Counted from the stretch's first letter, positions 51,166 through 60,508 are shown. The stretch: 64,000 nucleotides of DNA from JACADW01 sp963747985 (GCA_963747985.1 CAVVHG010000006.1:1-64000); one strand, 5' to 3'. A program made the numbers and translations. The notes: generated from the sequence alone by a model not told the origin.

Positions 51166-53094
51166 ATGCACAGACGTTTCCGCATGATTGCCGCCCTCAC
51201 ATTCTTTCTCTCACTCACCCTCCTTCCCGTCGCGGCGCAGGAGCGCGGCTCCGACCGGGACCGGGATCAGCGCCGGAACACCGAGGACTTGCGCGCCTAC
51301 ATCCGATCGCACTACACCAAGTCTGAGTACATGATGCCGATGCGCGACGGCACGCGGCTGTTCCTGTCCGTTTATGCGCCGAAGGATTCATCGCAGAAGT
51401 ATCCAATATGGATGATGCGTACTCCCTACACGGTGGGCCCGTACGGTGCGGACAACTACCGCTGGGATCTGGGTCCATCGGAAGCGTTTGCGCGGTCGGG
51501 CTACATCTTTGCCTATTGCGACGTGCGCGGCAAGGGGAAGTCGGAGGGCCGGTTTGAAGACGTGCGACCGTTCCTTCCTGATAAGTCCGGTACGCAGTAT
51601 GACGAAGCCAGCGATACGTACGATACGATCGAATTCATACTGAGAACCATCCCCAACCACAATGGCCGCGTCGGCATGTCGGGCACATCGTATCCGGGCT
51701 TCTACTCGACTATGGCGTTGCTGAGCCGGCACCCTGCGTTGAAAGCCGTCTCGCCGCAGGCGCCCGTCACGGAATGGTTCATTGGCGACGACTGGCGGCA
51801 CAACGGGGTGCTGTTCCTGGCGCATACCTTCGGCTTTTTCTCGGGATTCGGCCGTGCCCGGCCCGGTGAATTCGAGGTGCCCGGGCCGGGATTCGACTAT
51901 GGCACGCCCGACGGCTACGATTTCTTCCTGCACAAAGTCGGCCCGCTTCGGAACGTGGAAGAGAAGATCTTCCGCGGCCGGATCGCAGGCTGGCAGGAAG
52001 TACTCAATCACGATGTCTACAACGAATACTGGAAATCGCGCAACCCGTCTCAGCACCTGGATAACATCAAGGCAGCCGTGATGACGGTTGGCGGCCTGTT
52101 CGATGCGGAAGACGTGTATGGACCGTGGCAGGTATACGGGTCAATCGAGAAGCGCAACTCCGGCATCACGAACTTCATCGTGGAAGGCCCCTGGTCGCAC
52201 GGCCAGTGGAATCAGGATGGCGGCGATCGTCTGGGCGACATCCGTTGGGGGCAGGAGACCGGTAAGTTCTTCCGTGAGAATATCGAATTCCCGTTCTTCG
52301 AATACTTTCTGAAGGACAAGGGTGAAAACAACTTTCCGGAGGCCTATGTTTTCGAAACCGGGCGCAACGAATGGCACAAGCTCGACTCTTGGCCGCCCAG
52401 GGAAGCCGCCGGCAGGACTTTCTATTTTCTTGCGGAAGGAAAGATCTCGACTCAACCGCCTGCAGCTACCGCGGCCGACGGCGGCGGTTTCGACGAGTAC
52501 GTCAGCGATCCGGGCAAGCCGGTGCCCTTCATCGACGAGATTACGACGCGCATGGCATACGAGTACATGAATGGAGACCAGCGCTTCGCCGCCGGGCGCC
52601 CTGACGTGCTGGTCTATCAGACGGAATTGCTCGAGCAGGATGTGACCTTCGTCGGTCCACTGGACGTGTCACTCTTCGTTTCGACCACCGGAACCGATTC
52701 AGACTTTGACGTGAAACTCATCGATGTCTATCCGGGGAACTATCCCGACCCGCAGCCGAACTCGGAACGCGTGCGTATGGGCGGGTATCAGCAGCTGGTG
52801 CGCGGCGAACCGTTCCGCGGTCGATTCCGGAGAGGATTCGACCGACCGACGCCGTTCGAGCCGGGAAAACCCGACAGGATCGAATTCGCGATGCCGGGGA
52901 TCTACCACACGTTCCGGCGCGGGCATCGCATCATGGTGCAGATCCAGAGCACGTGGTTCCCGCTCACCGACCGAAATCCGCAGAAGTTCGTGAAGATAAG
53001 CGACGCTGTCGAGTCCGATTTCCAGAAGGCCACGCAGCGGGTATACCGCACGGCTCTAATGCCGTCCTCGATAGGCGTCAGGGTTCTGAAGTAG
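51166..53094 (+). CDS. exported CocE/NonD-family hydrolase
   Basis: This encodes 642 residues from ATG 51166 (AGGAGA 5 nt upstream). Signal peptide MHRRFRMIAALTFFLSLTLL ends PVAAQ. The X-Pro-dipeptidyl-peptidase-like domain begins EYMMPMRDGTRLFLSVYAPK. The nucleophile Ser is in GRVGMSGTSYPGFYSTMALL, with the preceding QYDEASDTYDTIEFIL typical of the family. The catalytic Asp is likely in VGGLFDAEDVYG, and the His in IVEGPWSHGQWN. The C-terminal jelly roll covers residues 480-640. Members hydrolyse cocaine, glutaryl or alpha-amino-acid esters; the natural substrate here is unknown. Confidence 0.9.
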   Translation: MHRRFRMIAALTFFLSLTLLPVAAQERGSDRDRDQRRNTEDLRAYIRSHYTKSEYMMPMRDGTRLFLSVYAPKDSSQKYPIWMMRTPYTVGPYGADNYRWDLGPSEAFARSGYIFAYCDVRGKGKSEGRFEDVRPFLPDKSGTQYDEASDTYDTIEFILRTIPNHNGRVGMSGTSYPGFYSTMALLSRHPALKAVSPQAPVTEWFIGDDWRHNGVLFLAHTFGFFSGFGRARPGEFEVPGPGFDYGTPDGYDFFLHKVGPLRNVEEKIFRGRIAGWQEVLNHDVYNEYWKSRNPSQHLDNIKAAVMTVGGLFDAEDVYGPWQVYGSIEKRNSGITNFIVEGPWSHGQWNQDGGDRLGDIRWGQETGKFFRENIEFPFFEYFLKDKGENNFPEAYVFETGRNEWHKLDSWPPREAAGRTFYFLAEGKISTQPPAATAADGGGFDEYVSDPGKPVPFIDEITTRMAYEYMNGDQRFAAGRPDVLVYQTELLEQDVTFVGPLDVSLFVSTTGTDSDFDVKLIDVYPGNYPDPQPNSERVRMGGYQQLVRGEPFRGRFRRGFDRPTPFEPGKPDRIEFAMPGIYHTFRRGHRIMVQIQSTWFPLTDRNPQKFVKISDAVESDFQKATQRVYRTALMPSSIGVRVLK

Positions 53095-53134
53095 GTTGCG
53101 TGGGTCGAGCACTCGATGCTTTGGGAACTTCCCT

Positions 53135-54115
53135 TTAGAGGAATCGGCCTGATTCCACGTCCCGAATGAATTGGATGAGGCCGCGGAAATAGGTCTCCTG
53201 GTCGTCGTACATCGCCATGTGGCTGCCATCCGGGCAGAAAAGATATCGCCCGTGGCGCACCGCCCCTGCCATCCACTCCATATGCCTTGGGTCCATGCTG
53301 TCATGCCGTGCGCCGATGACCAGGGTTGGAACCGTGATCCCGGCCAGGTCGGCGGTGCGATCCCAGTTCAGAAGTTTTCCGCTTGCGCCCAACTCGCTGG
53401 GTCCCTGCAATGGCACGTAAATATCGGGATTGACGTGTTTGAACGCACGTTTCATCGGGTCAGGCCATTCATTGGCCGGCATGCGAAGGATGTGATGCTC
53501 GTAATGATGCGCAACGAGCAGTTCCATGTAGCGCGGGTTGTCGGTTTCACCTGCAGCCTCCAGGCGCTTGATTTCTCCCAGCGCGTCCCGGTCCATTCCC
53601 GGCATCAAGACCTTCTCGGCGTACTCGTTATAGGCGGGGATGCTCGCCATCATGTTGGAGATGACGAGCCCCTTCAGATGAACTTGATATTTGAGCGCAT
53701 ATTCCAACGCCAGGATTCCGCCCCAGGACTGACCCAGAAGATAGAAATTCGTGTCGTTCAGCCGCAGAGCCAGGCGCACCTGTTCCACTTCCTCGACGAA
53801 ACGCGGCAGTTCCCACAAGTCGGGCTCGTCGGGCTGGTCACTGTAGTAAGACCCGAGTTGATCGTAGTAGTAGTACTCGATGCCGGCTGCCGGGAAGTAG
53901 CTGTCGAACACCTCGAAGTACTCATGGGTTGCACCCGGGCCGCCGTGAAGGAGAAGCACTTTTGCCCTGGGATTGCTGCCGATCCTTTTCGTCCAGACCC
54001 GAAAGGTTCCTTTCGGGGTGTCAATGGGGATCAGCTTTACCCCGCCAGTGAGTATGTCATCTCGACCCGAGTAGTCCAGGTAGCCGGCTGGCACGACGAA
54101 ATCGTTGTTTTTCAT
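53135..54115 (-). CDS. proline iminopeptidase-like alpha/beta hydrolase
   Basis: This encodes 326 residues with a perfect AGGAGGT upstream of ATG 54115. It has no signal peptide, so it is cytosolic. Oxyanion motif VLLLHGGPGATHEYFE, nucleophile FYLLGQSWGGILALEYALK, acid TLVIGARHDSMDP, and catalytic His in FCPDGSHMAMYDD. The HGGPG and GQSWGG combination is diagnostic of the S33 proline iminopeptidase family, which removes N-terminal Pro or acts on amides. It fits downstream use of peptides released by the exported peptidases nearby. Confidence 0.9.
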   Translation of the reverse strand: MKNNDFVVPAGYLDYSGRDDILTGGVKLIPIDTPKGTFRVWTKRIGSNPRAKVLLLHGGPGATHEYFEVFDSYFPAAGIEYYYYDQLGSYYSDQPDEPDLWELPRFVEEVEQVRLALRLNDTNFYLLGQSWGGILALEYALKYQVHLKGLVISNMMASIPAYNEYAEKVLMPGMDRDALGEIKRLEAAGETDNPRYMELLVAHHYEHHILRMPANEWPDPMKRAFKHVNPDIYVPLQGPSELGASGKLLNWDRTADLAGITVPTLVIGARHDSMDPRHMEWMAGAVRHGRYLFCPDGSHMAMYDDQETYFRGLIQFIRDVESGRFL

Positions 54116-54187
54116 GTGTACCTCCTGTCAGCAGCGTTGGCGAACCTCTGATGGTGAGACGGTTCTGGAGGTCCGGCCCGCAGCCTG

Positions 54188-55387
54188 TCACCTCAGCCAC
54201 TTTTCCAGCCAGGCGAAGGCTTCCTCCTGCATCGCGACGTTGAACTGGTGTGGCACGTCATAGTATCTGAACTGATAACGATCCGCACGACCGAGCGCCG
54301 AATAGACAGCGCTGATCTTGCCGGCCGCAGCATCCATGCCCGCCCGGGTGAACAAACGATCCTGAGCGCAATTCTGCACAAGCAGAGCACACCCGGGAGC
54401 GCCGAGCGAAGCGATGTCGGGGTGGTCAAGGTTCGCGTGAGCGCTGAATGCATCGAACAGCGAAGAATGCACGACGTATGGGATGTCCCAGGTGGTCGGC
54501 AGGGAAGTCATCCACCCGACAACTACGGACGCTTTGAGCCGCGGCTCCATCCCCGTCATGTAGGTGGCTCGGTACCCCCCTCCGGAGAGGCCAGCACAGC
54601 CGATCCTGTTCCGGTCGACTTCGGAAAGGGAAACGAGCACATCGACGCAGCGCCGGTCGTCGTAGTTGACGATTCCCATCCAGGTCGTGCCGGCGAAGGC
54701 GAGCCATGTTTGAAGCACAGCAGCCTGTTCGCGGAGGAAGGTGTTCATGGCGCGGATGTATTCCTCCGTGTCGGGCTTGAGCCCGGCGAGGCGCGTCTGG
54801 AGAGCCTCCGGCGGATGGTCGTACTGCAACCGCCGCTCGCCCCAATAGAAGGCGTCGGGCACGATCACGACGAATCCCTTTCGTGCCAGTTCGTCCGCCC
54901 ATGAGCGACCGCCGTAGTACTGCTGGCGAAAGCCGGCGAGGGCTGCATGTTCGTCCTCCATCCGCACCAGTTTTTCCTTGCCGTGTACAAACCAGCCGCC
55001 GTGGTCGTGCAGTGCTACCACGGCAGGATATGGACCGCGCCCGGCTGTGGGGACCAGCAGGTAGGCTGGCACGCGATAGTGCGCCGAACCGGCGAAGGAT
55101 ATGATCCGGATCTCGTAGCCGTCGCGCTTCACAACCGAATCTACCTTGATATCGAGCGGAACCGGTTTCGGAAAATAGGATAGTGCTTTGGTTACCTCGG
55201 CGCGTCCCCGCTTTCGCCATTCATCGACGGTAAGGCTTCCTTTACTGGCGAAATCCATGGGGAAACCGCGCTCACGCTGGATCGACCTGGCGATGGGCGC
55301 AAGGGTGCCGAGCCAACTCTCCTGTTCCTGCGCGAACGGCGACCAGACAAAAAGGAGAGGAAGTACCAGCAGGATTCGTTTCTTCAT
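54188..55387 (-). CDS. exported alpha/beta hydrolase (acetyl-xylan-esterase-like)
   Basis: This encodes 399 residues. Signal peptide MKKRILLVLPLLFVWSPFAQ. Motifs: YRVPAYLLVPTAGRGPYPAV, ALHDHGGWFVHGKEKLVR, GFVVIVPDAFYWGERRLQY, and nucleophile RIGCAGLSGGGYRATYMTG. The acid region QNCAQDRLFTRAGM and YYDVPHQFNVAMQEEAF carry the Asp and His. The pattern fits the AXE1/dienelactone-hydrolase-like group. It is separated from the M20 peptidase gene upstream by 17 nt, so the two are probably one transcript. Confidence 0.82.
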   Translation of the reverse strand: MKKRILLVLPLLFVWSPFAQEQESWLGTLAPIARSIQRERGFPMDFASKGSLTVDEWRKRGRAEVTKALSYFPKPVPLDIKVDSVVKRDGYEIRIISFAGSAHYRVPAYLLVPTAGRGPYPAVVALHDHGGWFVHGKEKLVRMEDEHAALAGFRQQYYGGRSWADELARKGFVVIVPDAFYWGERRLQYDHPPEALQTRLAGLKPDTEEYIRAMNTFLREQAAVLQTWLAFAGTTWMGIVNYDDRRCVDVLVSLSEVDRNRIGCAGLSGGGYRATYMTGMEPRLKASVVVGWMTSLPTTWDIPYVVHSSLFDAFSAHANLDHPDIASLGAPGCALLVQNCAQDRLFTRAGMDAAAGKISAVYSALGRADRYQFRYYDVPHQFNVAMQEEAFAWLEKWLR

Positions 55388-55404
55388 GACTGTCCCCCCG
55401 CTCG

Positions 55405-56823
55405 TCAGTGCCCAAGCTCTTTGATGAAGCGGTACATGAATTCGAGGCCTTTGTAGAACTCCTTCACGCCGATGCGCTCATCTCTGCCGTGGGCGCGAAC
55501 ATCGTCAATGTCGGCGAACATGCCCGAGACGCCGTATACCGGTATTCCCGCGGCACGGAGAAATTTGCCGTCGGTGGCGCCCGTGGACATGACGGGGGTG
55601 ACCACCACGCCCGGCCATAGCGATTCGCTCACGCGTTCCACGGCGCTCAATACGTCCTTTCGCAGTGGAGAGCGGGGGCCGGCTGTCGATGCATATGTGC
55701 AGGTGACGGAAACACCGGGGTCGGCGATGGCGGACCGGAGCGTCGCCAGCACGTGTTCCGGCGTGTCGTCGGGCAGCATCCGGCAATTGACATTTGCCCG
55801 TGCGCTTTGTGGCAGTGCGTTTTCGGCGTGTCCACCGCTGAGCATTGTGGCCACGCAGGTAGTTCTCAGCATGGAATTGTAGTACGGAGATGAGGCCGCG
55901 AGCCGGTTGGCGGCCGCCGTGTCGGCTGGCGTCCTCGCCATGGCCAGCATGTCAGCTCGCGTCTGGCCGGTCTCCTGCAGCGCACTGCGCTCGAAAGACA
56001 TCCGTGTTGTTTCATTGAGCGCAATCGGAAACTCCAGCGCCTGCACGCGCGTGAGAGCCGCGGCGAGAAGGTAGATTGCGTTGTCCCTCACGGGCATCGA
56101 ACTGTGCCCTCCCTTGTTCTTTGCTTCCAGGGTGAAGTCGAGATACACCTTCTCGCTCGTCTGGAAAGCCATCACCGTGTGGCGGCCGTCCTTCATCTCG
56201 CCTCCGCCGCCATCGGGGTTGATGCAGAACTCGGCGTCGATGAGGTCGCGGCGATTTTGAAGCAGCCACCGAACGCCGTTGGCGTCGCCGCCTTCCTCGT
56301 CCTCGGTCAAGGCGAGGATGAGGTCGCGATGAGGTGTAAAGCCTTCCTTCCTGAGGCGGATGAACGCCGCAACAAGGTCCGCCGCCTCGTCTTTGATGTC
56401 GCTCGTTCCGCGGCCATAAAAGAAGCCGTCCTGCTCGCGGAAGGTGAACGGATCGAACGACCAGTCTTTGGGAAGGGCCTCTACGACGTCGAGGTGGCAG
56501 ATGAACAACACGGGACGGAGGGTGCCGTTGCCGCGGTAGCGGACCACAAGGTTCATGTGCTGCGGCTGCGGCCCGACCAGTTCGATCTCGTTCTCAGGGA
56601 AGCCGACAGCCTTGAGCCGTGCTGCCATCGCCTCAGCCGCTTTGGTACTGCCCATGGTTGCTGATGTGTTGATCTCGATCAACTCGCGAAAGATGTCGCG
56701 GCCGGAGCGCTGATGCTCGGTGAGCTCCTGGGCGCGGCCGGACGTTGCGGCGACAGATCTCGTCGAAACGAGTGTCGCCGCTGTGAACACGAGGTATGCA
56801 ACGGGCAATGCGAGCTTCTTCAC
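55405..56823 (-). CDS. exported M20-family metallopeptidase
   Basis: This encodes 472 residues starting at GTG 56823 (MKKLALPVAYLVFTAATLVS signal peptide). Metal-binding motifs: VLFICHLDVVEALPKDW with the first His and Asp, FYGRGTSDIKDEAADLV with the bridging Asp, catalytic LALTEDEEGGDANGV, and INPDGGGGE. The dimerisation domain contains the KNKGGHSSMPVRDNAIYLL His. The C-terminal GATDGKFLRAAGIPVYGVSG supplies the last ligands. It should be an amino- or carboxypeptidase of the carboxypeptidase G2/ArgE type acting on peptides outside the cytoplasm. Confidence 0.9.
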   Translation of the reverse strand: MKKLALPVAYLVFTAATLVSTRSVAATSGRAQELTEHQRSGRDIFRELIEINTSATMGSTKAAEAMAARLKAVGFPENEIELVGPQPQHMNLVVRYRGNGTLRPVLFICHLDVVEALPKDWSFDPFTFREQDGFFYGRGTSDIKDEAADLVAAFIRLRKEGFTPHRDLILALTEDEEGGDANGVRWLLQNRRDLIDAEFCINPDGGGGEMKDGRHTVMAFQTSEKVYLDFTLEAKNKGGHSSMPVRDNAIYLLAAALTRVQALEFPIALNETTRMSFERSALQETGQTRADMLAMARTPADTAAANRLAASSPYYNSMLRTTCVATMLSGGHAENALPQSARANVNCRMLPDDTPEHVLATLRSAIADPGVSVTCTYASTAGPRSPLRKDVLSAVERVSESLWPGVVVTPVMSTGATDGKFLRAAGIPVYGVSGMFADIDDVRAHGRDERIGVKEFYKGLEFMYRFIKELGH

Positions 56824-57225
56824 GGGATCCCCCTGTGCAAGAGCCGACGTGCGCCATGATCATACACGAACCCTGAGGGGAACGGTCACCTGTCAGCGTC
56901 GTACAAGGAGTGCAGGTATTCCTTGTCCGCGAGAAGCGGCCGTAAGTTTTGCGGATCCCAATCCCGCGACCCGACGTGCGAAATTGCCAGCAAATGGGGT
57001 CGGACCGAGCGAACTCGTTTATTTCCAGGAAGGTAGGTGTGAAGCAACCCGCCAAAACAGGCCTTACGGCCGATTTTTGATGCCGTTTTTCTTGTTCAAG
57101 CGGTCGGCCGGTGAAGCTGTGACTGAAGTTGCTTGAGGGGGGGCCAGGTGACTACCCCCTTGTCAACAATTTCTGTCGGCGGCCCCGGATCTGCAGTATC
57201 TTGACCTGAATTGGAGGAGTGACTA
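56824..57225. other. divergent intergenic region with repeats
   Basis: This holds the promoters of the M20 gene (minus) and the Gfo/Idh gene (plus), repeat copy C (56996-57095), and a small G/C palindrome AGGGGG (57136-57141)/CCCCCT (57155-57160) with GGTGACTA in the loop that resembles the larger element at 60700. Confidence 0.6.
56996..57095 (+). repeat. dispersed ~100-nt repeat, copy C
   Basis: This starts GGGGTCGGACCGAGCGAAC and ends GGCCTTACGGCCGATTTTTG, ATGCCGTTTTTCTTG. ACGGC (57066-57070) pairs with GCCGT (57082-57086) before TTTTTCTT. Unlike copies A, B and D it is not directly behind a gene stop. Confidence 0.75.
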
Positions 57226-58542
57226 ATGAGTGAAAAACCAATGTCCCGAAGAATGTTTCTGGATCGAACTGCATCGTTGGTGGCTGGAGCGGCCTTGCCG
57301 ATGACGGCGTTTTCCTACGGCCGTGTAATCGGAGCGAACGATCGCATCACACTGGGCCATGTCGGAGTAGGAAACCGAGGCCGGGGCCTGGAGTGGATCA
57401 CGGCGCAGCTCAGCGGAAAGATGAACGCCGAGGTGACTGCGGTGTGTGACTTATGGAAGGTGAACCTCGACCATGCTGTCGCGACGGGCAAGAAATATTA
57501 CGGCCACACGCCCCGCGCGACACGCCGCCTTGACGAGCTGCTGGAACTGAAGGATCTGGATGGGATCTTCATCTCGACGCCCGAACATCAGCATTCACCC
57601 ATGCTCAAGCGCGTCGCCGAGGCGGGGAAGCATGCATACTGCGAGAAGCCAATGGGGAATGTCCTCGAAGAGGCGAAGGCCGCGCGCGACGCCGTGCTCT
57701 CCCGCGGCCTGATCGTGCAGATCGGTACGCAGCGCCGGAGCGAGCCTTACCAGGTTGCTGCCCAGAAGCTTTTCCGCACGGGGACGTGCGGCGATGTCAG
57801 CAAGGTGGAAGTGGTCTGGAATTACCGCGGACCGCGCTGGCGCGGACGTCCGGAGGTGAAGCAGATCCGCGCGGAGGACATCGATTGGCGCGAGTGGCTG
57901 ATGACGAAGCCTTACCGGCCTTTCGACCCGCAGCTGTATTTCGAATACCGCCTCTACCGGGAGTTCTCGAGCGGCATCCCGGACCAGTGGATGAGCCACG
58001 GGATCGACCTCGTGCACTGGTTCATGGACGATCATGCGCCGCGCTCCGTTGTCTCCCACGGAGGAGTGTTTGCCTGGCACGACGGGCGTGAGAATCCGGA
58101 TACATTTGAAACGCTGCTCGACTACCCGAAAGGTTTCCTGGTCAGTTACTCGACCAGTTTCGGGAATGACGCGCCGAGCCACATCCGTTTCATGGGCAAG
58201 AAGGCCACGCTGATGAACTTCGGGACCGAAGGCACGCCCCGTTGGAAGTGGGTGGAAGAAAAGGGCAATTTTGAAGATGAGCCTGAGGTCCGGCGCGAGG
58301 AAAGGTGGGTGTCGCTGCCCGGCGACGGCGGGAAAGGGCCCGCATCTACGACCGACGAAGATCTTTCCCACGTTGCCAACTGGCTGGAAGCGCTCCGCGC
58401 GGGGAAACAGCCCTCGGCGCCGGTGCAGGCGGGTTACGCGCATTCCGTGGCATGCATCATGGCTGCGCAAGCATACTGGGCAGGGAAAAGGCTCTATTGG
58501 GATCCGAAGACGGAATCGATCCTCGATCGCGCACCAGCGTAA
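57226..58542 (+). CDS. Tat-exported Gfo/Idh/MocA-family oxidoreductase
   Basis: This encodes 438 residues with GGAGGAG 7 nt before ATG 57226. The N-terminus MSRRMFLDRTASLVAGAALP is a twin-arginine signal. The Rossmann domain is ITLGHVGVGNRGRGLEWIT. The EKP dinucleotide-binding motif is in HAYCEKPMGNVLEEAKAARD. The GxDxxH-like active-site region is SHGIDLVHWFMDDHAP. This is the glucose-fructose-oxidoreductase-like exported subgroup, in which a bound nucleotide is carried across with the folded enzyme. It is followed after 20 nt by the MttB-family gene and is probably co-transcribed. Confidence 0.9.
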   Translation: MSEKPMSRRMFLDRTASLVAGAALPMTAFSYGRVIGANDRITLGHVGVGNRGRGLEWITAQLSGKMNAEVTAVCDLWKVNLDHAVATGKKYYGHTPRATRRLDELLELKDLDGIFISTPEHQHSPMLKRVAEAGKHAYCEKPMGNVLEEAKAARDAVLSRGLIVQIGTQRRSEPYQVAAQKLFRTGTCGDVSKVEVVWNYRGPRWRGRPEVKQIRAEDIDWREWLMTKPYRPFDPQLYFEYRLYREFSSGIPDQWMSHGIDLVHWFMDDHAPRSVVSHGGVFAWHDGRENPDTFETLLDYPKGFLVSYSTSFGNDAPSHIRFMGKKATLMNFGTEGTPRWKWVEEKGNFEDEPEVRREERWVSLPGDGGKGPASTTDEDLSHVANWLEALRAGKQPSAPVQAGYAHSVACIMAAQAYWAGKRLYWDPKTESILDRAPA

Positions 58543-58562
58543 CAGCAACCGGCGGAGAGTCC

Positions 58563-60024
58563 ATGGAACCGATTCGCGTTCTATCCAGTTCGCAAATGGA
58601 GATGATCGACGATGCAGCCGGTGCGATCCTCGACGAGACCGGAATGATCATGAGGTCGGAGGAGGCGCTGGATCTTCTCGAACGCTTCGGCTGCCGCGTC
58701 GATCGCTCGAGATTTCTCGTCCGCTTTCCCAGGAAGCTGACGCGGGAAATGGTCGACAAGATGCGCCGGGATTACACGCAGCGCGATCGCCCCGAGCGCA
58801 TGAACGTCCGCTTCAGCCACGTCCGCTTCCGGAAGACCCCCCACCAGGTCCACCAGGACTTCACCGTTTCAGCCGGCGGATTCGTTCCGTTCATTTTCGA
58901 CCTCGATGGCCACCGCAGAACGGCAACCCGGCACGACGTTCTCTGCTCGATCAACATGGTCAATCACCTTCGGGAAATCGACCTGACGGGACTGCCGGTC
59001 TCCGATCAGACGATGCCCGCAAGATACCGGCCGGTCGCAATGGCGGCCGAGTTGGCAAGGTATCACGCGCAAGCTCGGAGGGATAGAAACCTTCCGCAAG
59101 GAAGATGTGCCGTTCCTGATGGAGATCGCCCGGATTGTGGCGGGATCGGATGAAGAGTTCCGCCGCTTTCCGATCCTGGTGGGTTACGCCGAGACGCGCT
59201 CGCCTTTGTGTTTCGACGAGAACATGATCGACATCTTCCTCTCGTACTTGAAGCTTGGGGTGCCGCAGACGGTCGACTGCATGCCGAGCGGCGGGACTAC
59301 GGCGCCGGTGACGACCGCCGGCGTTCTTGCGCTCGGCGCCGCGGAGACCATGGGCGCGATGACGCTGGCATACGCGCTGCGGGACGACGCCGTCGTCGGT
59401 CTGGACATCACCCCGTCCTTCGCCGACATGACGAGTGGGAACTACAAATACGGCGGCGGCGACCGGTGCAGCCTGCTCATGGCGAGGATCCAGCTGCTGT
59501 CGGAGTATTACGGCTGCCCCACCGGGGTTCATGGCGGTAAGACCGACAGCTGCTTTTTCAACGAGCAGGCGGGGATCGATAAGGCTTCCACGATGCTCGT
59601 GGCGGTGTTGGCAGGCGCGGTGGGCATCGGCACTGTGGGGGCGCTGGAAAACGCTGTGACCTTCAGCCCGGTGCAGCTCGTGATCGACAACGAACTCGCC
59701 GCATACGTCCGGCGAGCGATACGGTGTCCGATTGAAGTCACGCCTGAGGCGCTCGCAGTCGACGTGGTTCATCAAGTCGGGCCGGGAGGGAGTTTCCTCA
59801 ACGAGATGCATACGGCCGAGCATTTCCGTGACGAGCTGCTTCTGTCACCTCTGTTCCCGGCCCAGGCCTGGGATTCGGTCCAGCAGCGTCGTGCTGCATT
59901 CGACACGGCTGTCAGGGCCGCACAGATCGCGCGCGAGCTGTGGCATCCGCCAAACGAGCCCGTGCTGACTGATGATCAACTTCGCGCCCTCGACGCGGTG
60001 GTCCTCCGCTCCCAGGCCAGCTAG
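58563..60024 (+). CDS. MttB-family (trimethylamine methyltransferase-like) protein, frame broken near 59062
   Basis: ATG 58563 has GGAGAG just upstream. The first frame (MEPIRVLSSSQMEMIDDAAG, TGMIMRSEEALDLLERFGC) runs well to ELARY, then loses sense. Removing one base near 59062 continues TRKLGGIETFRKEDVPFLME and the conserved C-terminal part (CMPSGGTTAPVTTAGVLALG, GLDITPSFADMTSGNYKYGG, NEMHTAEHFRDELLLSPLF) to the stop at 60022-60024. The total of about 486 residues matches the family. No in-frame TAG is present, so it is a non-pyrrolysine member; such enzymes demethylate glycine betaine or other quaternary amines onto a corrinoid protein. No corrinoid protein gene is adjacent. Confidence 0.85.
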
Positions 60025-60068
60025 AGTGGGTCCGCCGCGCCGCGGCGGACCGTTACTCACTTCAGCAC

Positions 60069-60101
60069 CTATTTCGAGGTTGAGTCTTGTCCCCGAAATA
60101 G
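60069..60101. repeat. REP-like hairpin, family 2, copy 2
   Basis: CTATTTCG (60069-60076) pairs perfectly with CGAAATAG (60094-60101). The inner sequence AGGTTGAGTCTTGTCC shares its first half with the hairpin at 51075. It lies between the convergent MttB-like gene and a small minus-strand gene. Confidence 0.65.
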
Positions 60102-60106
60102 CCACG

Positions 60107-60508
60107 CTACTTCCACTCCCAGCCTTTGGTGCGGATGGTTCCGTCGGCGCCCACCTCGAATTCAAACACGACCGCAACGGAATTGAGGCGTGCCAGCTTC
60201 GCCGATGCAGTGCTGTAATACACGGCTCCACGGTAGCTGACGGCACCGCCCGGCTGAAGCTTCCCCGCACCCTGGCCCTTCCAGGTAGCCATTTCCCCGT
60301 CCTGCGTTATGACGACACCCTGCCCCTCCCCGTACAAAGTGCCGTCGGGTCTCGATCCAGACCAGTAGGTTCCCATATTGTTCACCTGCTGCCCCAGGAG
60401 CTTGCCGGTGTCCTCGAACGACACCTCTACCTTGAATCCCGCATCTGTCGGAAGCACGCGCCTTCCGGTTCGTTTTCCCGTCAACTCGAGAACCTGTTCG
60501 CCTAGCAT
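60107..60508 (-). CDS. hypothetical cytosolic beta-barrel-like protein
   Basis: This encodes 133 residues starting ATG 60508 with a GGAGA-type SD. The sequence is beta-rich (GFKVEVSFEDTGKLLGQQVN, NMGTYWSGSRPDGTLYGEGQ, GVVITQDGEMATWKGQGAG, VVFEFEVGADGTIRTKGWEW). It has no signal peptide or membrane helix. It resembles small conserved proteins of unknown function in soil bacteria and archaea; I cannot name the family. Confidence 0.65.
   Translation of the reverse strand: MLGEQVLELTGKRTGRRVLPTDAGFKVEVSFEDTGKLLGQQVNNMGTYWSGSRPDGTLYGEGQGVVITQDGEMATWKGQGAGKLQPGGAVSYRGAVYYSTASAKLARLNSVAVVFEFEVGADGTIRTKGWEWK

Noticed and set aside
58563..60024. Possible pyrrolysine (TAG) codon in the MttB-like gene
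   Set aside because: The break near 59062 is a one-base frame shift, not an amber codon; no in-frame TAG was found in either half.
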